Assembly (NCBI GenBank): GCA_002440065.1
Contig: DJRK01000110.1
Span: 1 to 8,297 of the forward strand
Origin: Atopobium sp. UBA6362
GTDB taxonomy: Bacteria; Actinomycetota; Coriobacteriia; Coriobacteriales; Atopobiaceae
Direction: 5' to 3'
DNA: 8,297 nt
The position numbers and the translations under genes are program-made. The notes under the pieces were generated by a model. The model saw only the letters and a program-made list of their open reading frames with translations, searched no databases and was not told where the DNA came from. Each line of letters starts with the position of its first letter. The stretch's first letter is position 1. This document shows positions 1 through 5,033 of this stretch, piece by piece.

Positions 1-978
1 AACATCTCGCGTGAAACCCTGCAGCACAACAACCAGCTCAAGGCCATCGCGCGCCGCATCGAGAAGAAGATCACCTCTGAGCTCGAGTCCATGCGCGACG
101 ACGACCGCGAGGCCTACGAGAAGTTCTTCGGCAACTTCGGCCGTGGCCTCAAGTACGGCATCTACTCCAGCTACGGCATGAAGAAGGACGAGCTCGCCGG
201 CCTTCTCCTCTTCTGGAGCGCCCGCGAGAACAAGTTCGTCACGCTGCAGGAGTATGCCGAGGGCATGAAGGACGGCCAGAAGACCATCTACTACGCCGCC
301 GGCGACGACCGCGACCGCCTGGCCAAGATGCCCGTCGTGAAGGCGGTCCTGGCCAAGGGCTACGACGTCCTGCTGTGCACCGAGGACGTCGACGAGTTCT
401 GCTTCCAGGCCATGCGCGACTTCGAGGCCAAGGGCCTGCCCAAGACCTACGAGGACGACGCCGCCCGCGAGGCCGCCGAGAAGGCCCAGGCCGACGGCGC
501 CGACGCCGAGACCGAGGACCGCACGCTCGAGCTCAAGAACGTCTCGTCCGGCGACCTCGACCTCGCTTCCGAGGACGAGAAGAAGACCGCCGAGGAGGCC
601 GCCAAGGCGAACGAGGGCCTGTTCGACGCCATGAAGGAGGCCCTGGGCGACGACGCCGTGAGCAAGGTGACCGTCTCCGCACGCCTGACCGCCGCCGACG
701 ACGCGCCGTCGTGCGTGTCGGCCGAGGGCCCTGTCTCGCTCGAGATGGAGAAGGTCCTCTCCGCCGGCCCCGCGCCCGAGGACGTCAAGAGCCAGCGCGT
801 GCTCGAGATCAACGCCGCGCACCCGGTCTTCGCCAAGCTCCAGGCCGCGCAGGAGGCGGGCGACAAGGACAAGCTCGCGCTGTACGCGTCGCTCCTCTAC
901 GACCAGGCGCTTCTCACCGAGGGCCTGCCCGTGTCCGACCCGGTGGCCTTCGCCCAGAACGTCTGCAAGCTCATGTAG
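1..978 (+). CDS. htpG: Molecular chaperone HtpG (Hsp90 family), C-terminal part
   Basis: This is the 3' end of an Hsp90-family ATP-dependent chaperone, a cytosolic homodimer that remodels client proteins. The frame is open from base 1 and ends at TAG 976-978, leaving 325 residues; the start and the N-terminal ATPase domain lie left of the window. The visible part begins in the middle domain with NISRETLQ, equivalent to E. coli NVSREILQ, followed by RRIEKKI. Further landmarks are the FGRGLKYG segment, EGMKDGQKTIYY (compare SRMKEGQEKIYY in E. coli), and the C-terminal dimerisation domain with FELN-like VLEINAAHPV and LLYDQALLTEG. Residues 148-203 of the visible part form a highly charged Glu/Asp/Ala-rich linker between middle and C-terminal domains, longer than in E. 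coli but of a kind seen in other Gram-positive HtpG proteins. Codon use is strongly biased, which suits an abundant protein. The gene is followed directly by terminator hairpins, so it is the last gene of its transcript. Confidence 0.97.
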   Translation, partial: NISRETLQHNNQLKAIARRIEKKITSELESMRDDDREAYEKFFGNFGRGLKYGIYSSYGMKKDELAGLLLFWSARENKFVTLQEYAEGMKDGQKTIYYAAGDDRDRLAKMPVVKAVLAKGYDVLLCTEDVDEFCFQAMRDFEAKGLPKTYEDDAAREAAEKAQADGADAETEDRTLELKNVSSGDLDLASEDEKKTAEEAAKANEGLFDAMKEALGDDAVSKVTVSARLTAADDAPSCVSAEGPVSLEMEKVLSAGPAPEDVKSQRVLEINAAHPVFAKLQAAQEAGDKDKLALYASLLYDQALLTEGLPVSDPVAFAQNVCKLM

Positions 979-986
979 CGCGCCGC

Positions 987-1007
987 GCCCTTCTTGCCAA
1001 GAAGGGC
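987..1007 (+). terminator. Short perfect hairpin just after htpG
   Basis: GCCCTTCTT (987-995) and AAGAAGGGC (999-1007) form a perfect 9-bp stem with a 3-base loop, starting 8 bases after the htpG stop. No T-run follows, so on its own it is not a classical intrinsic terminator. It may protect the 3' end of the mRNA or act together with the stronger hairpin 16 bases downstream. Confidence 0.5.
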
Positions 1008-1023
1008 CGCGAAGCGTCGATGC

Positions 1024-1071
1024 GCCCGGCCCGCCCTGCCGCATCTCGCGACGGGCGGGCTGGGCTTTTTT
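1024..1071 (+). terminator. Rho-independent terminator of htpG
   Basis: A 13-bp stem is formed by 1024-1036 and 1053-1065, with only one G-U pair, a 16-base loop, and six T residues at 1066-1071 immediately after the stem. This is a textbook intrinsic terminator on the plus strand and ends the htpG transcript. Confidence 0.9.
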
Positions 1072-1186
1072 GTGCGTCTCTCTGCTTTGTGCCTCGCGCT
1101 TGCGCGTCTCCTGCTCGCGGTCTTCGTTCACTCCTCGCTTGCGTGCCTTCTCACGCTTACGTTCACGCCTACGCGTACGCACCTCT
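1072..1186. other. Pyrimidine-rich non-coding stretch with degenerate repeats
   Basis: No gene is supported here. The plus strand is rich in C and T and has few A residues. A loose motif recurs: CCTCGCGCTTGCGCG at 1092-1106, CCTCGCTTGCGTG at 1133-1145 and CTCACGCTTACG at 1150-1161. The plus-strand open frames that cross it also run through the htpG terminator and have no matching ribosome binding site, so they look accidental. It may be an untranslated spacer; I see no defined function. Confidence 0.4.
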
Positions 1187-1230
1187 TGCAATTTGAGACA
1201 TCCCCGGGGCGAAAAATGTCTCAAAATGCA
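1187..1230. repeat. Long imperfect inverted repeat (14 of 15 bp) with CCCCGGGG in the loop
   Basis: TGCAATTTGAGACAT (1187-1201) pairs with ATGTCTCAAAATGCA (1216-1230) at 14 of 15 positions; the inner 10 bp are perfect. The 14-base loop contains the self-complementary CCCCGGGG (1202-1209). No T-run follows on either strand, which argues against an ordinary terminator. The element stands alone between the htpG terminator and the putative promoter of the next gene. It could be a dispersed palindromic repeat, a regulator site or a structured RNA element; the sequence alone does not decide. Confidence 0.6.
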
Positions 1231-1283
1231 GGGGGTGCGGCCGTGTGGGCGGCGTACGCCGTCTGCGGAGTCGTTCGGGGGTC

Positions 1284-1315
1284 TTGACCTCGCGCTGGTT
1301 TATCCGCGCTATGCT
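1284..1315 (+). promoter_or_regulatory. Possible sigma-70-type promoter for the phosphatase-CHAD gene
   Basis: TTGACC (1284-1289) resembles a -35 box and TATGCT (1310-1315) a -10 box. The 20-base spacing is longer than the usual 16-18, which lowers confidence. If real, transcription would begin near 1322. That excludes the in-frame ATG at 1311 as a start codon and agrees with the ATG at 1353, leaving a leader of about 30 bases. Confidence 0.4.
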
Positions 1316-1352
1316 AAAGGCTCATGTTCGCAAGCGTGGTCTGGGGGACATC

Positions 1353-2681
1353 ATGCTGAAGAAGCTCGTGCTCGTGCGTCATGGAAAGACCGAGGTCGCC
1401 AGCTCGACGGGGCGCGACATCGACCGGCGCCTGACCTCTGCCGGCCTGCGCGCGCTCGAGATGGAGTATCCCCGCACGTTCCAGCTGCTCGGCCAGGACC
1501 CCGAGGTCTCCATCTGGTGCAGCCCCGCGGTGCGCGCCCTCCAGACGGCCGGGGTGGTCGCCGAGGCGGTGGACGCCTGCGGCATAGACATCCACGACTC
1601 CCTCTATGAGCAGGACCTGGACGCGTTTCTCGGCGAGCTTTCCGAGGCCGAGCCCGAGACGCTCGTGGCCGTGGGGCACGTGCCCTTCATGGAGGACCTC
1701 GCGGAGCGGCTGTGCGGCGCGCGCCTGGACTTTGGGACCGGGTCGGTCATGGCGATCTCGCTCCCGAACGGCGTTGACGCCGGCACGACGACGCCCCAGG
1801 GGACGCTCCGCTGGTTCGTGGCGGGCCCGGACGTGGGCGTCTGGGACGTCATGGCCGCCGTCGACGACCAGGTCGAGAAGATGGCGATCCAGCTCGCCGA
1901 CGCGATGGACGACTTCCTGGCCGACCCCTCCGAGCCCGAGACCCTGCGCACCTTCCGCGTGTGCCTGCGCCGCCTGCGCTCGCTCGTGCTCTTCCTCGCC
2001 CCCTGGCAGTCCAAGAAGCAGAGCCATCGCAACGCCGACGACCTGCGCGCCCTTCTTGACGACACGCAGGCCCTGCGCGAGATCGACATCCTCTCGGACG
2101 CCGTCGACGCGCTCGTGGAGTCCGGCGAGCTCGGCGAGAACTGCCTTTTGCCCGTGGCCTGCGCAAAGGAGCGCCAGCTCGAGCTCGAGGGGGTCCTCGC
2201 GCTCATGCACAAGCGCCACATGAAGCGCCGCATCCACACGATCGCCGACGAGCTGCCCTCCATCAAGTGGAAGGGCCGCGTGATCGAGGCGGGCCTCACG
2301 GCGGCCGACCTCCAGTCGCATTTCGACCACGAGCTCGAGACCCTGGACAACTCGCTCTTTGGCCTGGACCTCTCCGATGCCGAGGCCGTCCACGTCACGC
2401 GCCGCGACGCGAAGGAGATTCACTTCGTCGCGAGCTGCCTTGCGGACGTGCTGGGGGAGGAGCGCGCGCAGGCGAGCGAGTACATGGACGACATCCAGGG
2501 CGAGCTCGGCGCGCTTTCCGACGCGTACCGCAACGAGCGCCTGGCCTCCATGTATTCCACGAGCCCGCGCTTCCGCGGCGTCCGCGCCGACCTGGGCGTG
2601 GTTGCCCGCGACCAGGCGGAGGTGGCGAGCGCGATCCTGGCGGGCACGTCGTTCGCCGACCGCCTGCGCGCCGCCGAGTAG
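1353..2681 (+). CDS. SixA-like histidine phosphatase fused to a CHAD domain
   Basis: A 442-residue cytosolic protein with two modules. Residues 1 to about 165 are a histidine phosphatase superfamily domain of the SixA type: LVLVRHGKT with the RHG motif at 9-11 (His10 would be the phospho-acceptor), CSPAVRALQTA with Arg61, and VGHVPFMEDL with His109. Residues from about 175 to 435 fit a CHAD domain, an all-helical fold that binds polyphosphate: FRVCLRRLRS near 201-210, ALREIDIL, and a second half with HVTRRDAKEIHF starting at His347. The His usually preceding the first RVALRRLR motif is Arg199 here. The start at 1353 gives MLKKLVLVRHG, right at the domain edge, with GGGGGA at 1343-1348 as a close-spaced ribosome binding site. 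An upstream in-frame ATG at 1311 overlaps the putative -10 box and is less likely. Known SixA removes phosphate from His residues, but the substrate here is unknown; a polyphosphate-linked role is inference. No close partner gene is apparent; fumC follows after 113 bp. Confidence 0.85.
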   Translation: MLKKLVLVRHGKTEVASSTGRDIDRRLTSAGLRALEMEYPRTFQLLGQDPEVSIWCSPAVRALQTAGVVAEAVDACGIDIHDSLYEQDLDAFLGELSEAEPETLVAVGHVPFMEDLAERLCGARLDFGTGSVMAISLPNGVDAGTTTPQGTLRWFVAGPDVGVWDVMAAVDDQVEKMAIQLADAMDDFLADPSEPETLRTFRVCLRRLRSLVLFLAPWQSKKQSHRNADDLRALLDDTQALREIDILSDAVDALVESGELGENCLLPVACAKERQLELEGVLALMHKRHMKRRIHTIADELPSIKWKGRVIEAGLTAADLQSHFDHELETLDNSLFGLDLSDAEAVHVTRRDAKEIHFVASCLADVLGEERAQASEYMDDIQGELGALSDAYRNERLASMYSTSPRFRGVRADLGVVARDQAEVASAILAGTSFADRLRAAE

Positions 2682-2733
2682 CGTGCGCGCGCACCGGCGC
2701 TCGTTCCGGCGCTAAGAAGAGGCCCCAATCCGT

Positions 2734-2779
2734 GCCAAGTAGAGACCGAAGCCCACGCCAAGAACAGACCGAGACCCGC
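2734..2779. repeat. Two tandem 23-bp imperfect repeats before fumC
   Basis: The 23-base units 2734-2756 and 2757-2779 lie head to tail and match at 18 of 23 positions, sharing GCCAAG and AGACCGA. They end just before the fumC ribosome binding site. They may be a paired regulator site or a chance local duplication in the leader. Confidence 0.4.
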
Positions 2780-2794
2780 GTAAGGAGACCACGC

Positions 2795-4189
2795 ATGACC
2801 GATGCCCAGAAGACCCGCGCCGAGCACGATTCCATGGGCGAGGTCCGCGTGCCCGCCGCGGCGCACTGGGGCGCCCAGACGCAGCGCAGCCACGAGAACT
2901 TCCCCATAGGCACCGAGACGATGCCCCACGAGATCATCATGGCGTTTGCCCAGCTCAAGAAGGCAGCGGCCCTCACCAACGCCAAGCTCGGCCGCATGGG
3001 CGCGGACGAGCGCGACCTCATCTGCGCGGCCTGCGACGAGATCCTCGCGGGGGAGCACGGGGACGACTTCCCGCTTATGGTCTGGCAGACCGGCTCGGGC
3101 ACCCAGTCGAACATGAACGTGAACGAGGTCGTGGCGCACCTGGCGAACGGCCTCGCCGAGAAGCGCGGCATCCGCCTGGAGCGGCCCATCCACCCCAACG
3201 ACTCGGTGAACATGAGCCAGAGCTCGAACGACACGTTCCCCACGGCGCTCCACATCGCGGCCGCAACCGCCGTCTGCGAGCAGCTCCTGCCGGCGATCGA
3301 CCAGCTCCGGGCGACGTTTGTGCGTCTGGAGGCCGAGAACGCCGGCGTGGTGAAGTCGGGCCGCACACACCTGCAGGACGCCGTGCCCATCGCCTTCTCG
3401 CAGGAGATCGCCGGGTGGCGCGGTCTTCTCGAGAGCTCGGCCGAGGAGCTCAAGGCCGCGATGCCGGGGCTGTGCCGCCTGGCGCTCGGCGGGACGGCGG
3501 TGGGCACGGGCTTGAACGCACCCGAGGGCTTCGACGTGGCCGTGGCAGAGCAGCTTGCGGCCCAGACGGACCTGCCCTTCGTCACCGACCCGAACAAGTT
3601 CCGCGCCCTTACCGGCAAGGATGCCGTCGTCTTTGCCCACGGGGCGGTGAAGGGGCTCGCCGCGAACATGATGAAGATCGCGAACGACGTGCGCTGGCTC
3701 GCGTCCGGCCCGCGCCTGGGCCTCGGCGAGATCGCGATCCCCGCGAACGAGCCGGGCAGCTCCATCATGCCCGGCAAGGTCAACCCGACCCAGTGCGAGG
3801 CCGTCACGATGGTGGCGGTGCAGGTCATGGGCAACGACGCGGCGATCGGCTTCGCCGCGAGCCAGGGGAACTTCGAGCTGAACGTCTTCATGCCCGTGAT
3901 CGCGTACAACTTCCTGCAGTCGGCCCGCCTGCTCGCCGACGCGATCCGCTCCTTCGACGAGCGCTGCGCGAGCGGCATCAAGGCGAACCGCGCCCGCATG
4001 GACGCGAACCTGCACAACTCGCTCATGCTCGTGACGGCGCTCAACCCCTACATCGGCTACGAGAACGCTGCGAAGGTGGCCAAGAAGGCCTATGCCGAGG
4101 GGACGAGCCTGCGCGAGGCCTGCGTCGGCCTCGGATTCCTGAGTGCCGAGAAGTTCGACGAGGTCTTCCATCCCGAGCAGATGGTTTAA
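2795..4189 (+). CDS. fumC: Class II fumarate hydratase (fumarase C)
   Basis: A 464-residue enzyme, close to the 467 residues of E. coli FumC, that interconverts fumarate and (S)-malate in the cytosol without an iron-sulfur cluster; the active form in this family is a homotetramer. Visible motifs are QTGSGTQSNMNVNEV, SQSSNDTFPTALH, SGRTHLQDAVP and the superfamily signature GSSIMPGKVNPTQCEA. His192 and Ser322 correspond to catalytic His188 and Ser318 of E. coli, with a constant offset of four. The text PGKVNPTQCE separates it from aspartase, which has PAKVNPV. The start at 2795 is preceded by AAGGAG (2782-2787) at 7 bases, and the open frame further upstream is the antiparallel shadow of the previous gene. 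It follows the phosphatase-CHAD gene after 113 bp with neither a clear terminator nor a clear promoter between them, so co-transcription is possible. In an anaerobic fermenter it could work in either the oxidative or the fumarate-forming direction. Confidence 0.97.
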   Translation: MTDAQKTRAEHDSMGEVRVPAAAHWGAQTQRSHENFPIGTETMPHEIIMAFAQLKKAAALTNAKLGRMGADERDLICAACDEILAGEHGDDFPLMVWQTGSGTQSNMNVNEVVAHLANGLAEKRGIRLERPIHPNDSVNMSQSSNDTFPTALHIAAATAVCEQLLPAIDQLRATFVRLEAENAGVVKSGRTHLQDAVPIAFSQEIAGWRGLLESSAEELKAAMPGLCRLALGGTAVGTGLNAPEGFDVAVAEQLAAQTDLPFVTDPNKFRALTGKDAVVFAHGAVKGLAANMMKIANDVRWLASGPRLGLGEIAIPANEPGSSIMPGKVNPTQCEAVTMVAVQVMGNDAAIGFAASQGNFELNVFMPVIAYNFLQSARLLADAIRSFDERCASGIKANRARMDANLHNSLMLVTALNPYIGYENAAKVAKKAYAEGTSLREACVGLGFLSAEKFDEVFHPEQMV

Positions 4190-4201
4190 CGGGCCCAGCC
4201 G

Positions 4202-4261
4202 AGGGCTCCCGGCCCGCCGCCGCGGTTCCCGTCAAGGGCTCCCAGTCCGCCGCGGTTCCCG
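4202..4261. repeat. Duplicated GC-rich unit after fumC
   Basis: Two near-copies lie side by side: 4202-4231 (30 bp) and 4235-4261 (27 bp). Each begins AGGGCTCCC and ends CCGCCGCGGTTCCCG, and they differ by a 3-base gap and a few substitutions in the middle. A smaller direct repeat, GCCGCGAAAGT, occurs twice just downstream, within about 4271-4307. No open frame uses it convincingly. Confidence 0.5.
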
Positions 4262-4323
4262 CAGGAGCCTCTGCCGCGAAAGTCACCGTGAACCTGGCCG
4301 CGAAAGTGAAGCCTTCACAAACA

Positions 4324-4360
4324 AAAAGCCCCGAAATGCAGACTGCACATCGGGGCTTTT
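4324..4360. terminator. Bidirectional terminator between fumC and the FKBP gene
   Basis: AAAAGCCCCG (4324-4333) and CGGGGCTTTT (4351-4360) form a perfect 10-bp stem with a 17-base loop; inside the loop TGCA-GAC-TGCA (4337-4347) could pair further. The stem ends in T4 on the plus strand and T5 on the minus strand. It lies between converging genes, so it can end both the fumC and the FKBP transcripts. Confidence 0.85.
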
Positions 4361-4390
4361 GGATGCAAACGGCCATTGTGTTGTCTTCAC

Positions 4391-4417
4391 TTTGAATGTG
4401 AAGGCTACACATTCAAA
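4391..4417. repeat. Perfect 10-bp inverted repeat in the convergent gap
   Basis: TTTGAATGTG (4391-4400) and CACATTCAAA (4408-4417) form a perfect 10-bp stem around the 7-base loop AAGGCTA. It is followed by a run of eight G (4419-4426) rather than T, so it is not a standard plus-strand terminator. It lies 30 bases from the bidirectional terminator and shares short complementary segments with sequence on the terminator's other side. Confidence 0.55.
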
Positions 4418-4491
4418 AGGGGGGGGTTCCGCGCGAGGCCGTTCGGACGCGAGACCGCCCAGACGCGGGGCCGCGCGAGCACGGCACCCTA

Positions 4492-4920
4492 CTACTCGGA
4501 GACCTCGAGAAGCTCGATGTTGAAGTTGAGGTCCTTGCCGGCCATCTCGTGGTTCATGTCGAAGGTGATGTTGCCGTCCTTGACCTCGGCGACGGTCGCG
4601 GGGAAGGGCTGGCCGGTGGGCGAGGCAAGCATGACCTTGTCGCCGGCCGAGAGGTTCTCGGCGCCGGGCAGCGCGCTCACGGGGACGGTCTGCATGAGCT
4701 CCTCGCGGCGCTCGCCGTACGCCTCGGCGGCGGGGATGTGGACGTCGACGACCTGGCCGACCTCCATGTCCTTCACTGCGGCGTCGAAGCCCTTGATCAT
4801 CTGGCCCGCCATGCAGGTGAACTCAAGCGGCTCGTTGCGGTCGCGGGAGGAGTCGAACTTCGTGCCGTCGTCCAGCGTGCCCACGTAGTGGACCTTGACC
4901 TTCTTGCCCTCGTTGCTCAT
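4492..4920 (-). CDS. SlyD-like FKBP-type peptidyl-prolyl cis-trans isomerase
   Basis: A 142-residue cytosolic prolyl isomerase and chaperone that speeds up folding limited by proline isomerisation. The FKBP core is split, as in SlyD: VKVHYVGTLDDGTKFDSS near residues 8-25, MAGQMIKGFDAAVKDM at 37-52 and PAAEAYGE at 63-70. An insert-in-flap segment of about 71-118 follows, and then FDMNHEMAGKDLNFNIELLEV at 120-140. This last segment matches the SlyD pattern of an NH motif followed by LAG and a hydrophobic strand. The His- and Cys-rich metal-binding tail of E. coli SlyD is absent; the protein stops at the end of the core. The start at 4920 is chosen because AGGAGC lies six bases upstream on the minus strand. 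A start ten codons earlier, at 4950, would put that ribosome site inside the gene. The gene diverges from the ABC exporter genes and ends at the bidirectional terminator shared with fumC. Confidence 0.93.
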   Translation of the reverse strand: MSNEGKKVKVHYVGTLDDGTKFDSSRDRNEPLEFTCMAGQMIKGFDAAVKDMEVGQVVDVHIPAAEAYGERREELMQTVPVSALPGAENLSAGDKVMLASPTGQPFPATVAEVKDGNITFDMNHEMAGKDLNFNIELLEVSE

Positions 4921-4951
4921 GGGTGCTCCTGTCTTTTTTGTCCGGTCCATC

Positions 4952-5012
4952 GGTTAAGATGAACGAGTTAACCAACGGTGAAACTCATGTGCGGTGCCCT
5001 GCGCGCCGCACA
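4952..5012. promoter_or_regulatory. Divergent control region with two inverted repeats
   Basis: The 113-bp gap between the FKBP and CydD-like starts must hold promoters for both directions. GGTTAA (4952-4957) and TTAACC (4968-4973) form a perfect 6-bp inverted repeat with a 10-base spacer, the layout of a dimeric regulator site. TGTGCGG (4988-4994) and CCGCACA (5006-5012) form a 7-bp hairpin upstream of the CydD-like gene. TAAGAT (4955-4960) could be a plus-strand -10 box and TATACT (minus strand, 5027-5022) a minus-strand -10 box, but neither has a good -35 partner. The promoter assignment is therefore weak. Confidence 0.3.
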
Positions 5013-5033
5013 CAGATTCGGAGTATACCCAAG

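Noticed and set aside
994..1287. 97-codon plus-strand open frame in the gap after htpG, with a hydrophobic stretch
   Set aside because: It passes through the htpG terminator stem and the inverted repeat at 1187-1230, and lacks a ribosome site. The hydrophobic run comes from the T/C-rich DNA.
1314..2423. 369-codon minus-strand open frame opposite the phosphatase-CHAD gene
   Set aside because: It shows repetitive Arg, Gly, His, Val and Leu composition with no motifs. The plus-strand gene has clear RHG and CHAD motifs.
2682..2794. Possible terminator or promoter between the phosphatase-CHAD gene and fumC
   Set aside because: GC-rich palindromic text (GTGCGCGCGCAC) and a direct repeat of CCGGCGCT are present, but no stem with a T-run and no paired -35 and -10 boxes could be found.
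2395..4171. Two long overlapping minus-strand open frames (549 and 583 codons) opposite fumC
   Set aside because: Both run across fumC, the intergenic gap and the previous gene; they also overlap each other. fumC carries catalytic residues in the expected order, so these are codon-bias shadows.
4419..4426. Run of eight G as a phase-variable tract
   Set aside because: It lies in non-coding DNA next to a hairpin and between converging genes, so slippage would not switch any visible reading frame or promoter.
4923..5033. Upstream extension of the CydD-like gene from a GTG at 4923 or an ATG at 4959
   Set aside because: The extra residues do not look like family sequence, cover the divergent control region, and have no good ribosome site. 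The ATG at 5034 has GGAG at an acceptable distance.
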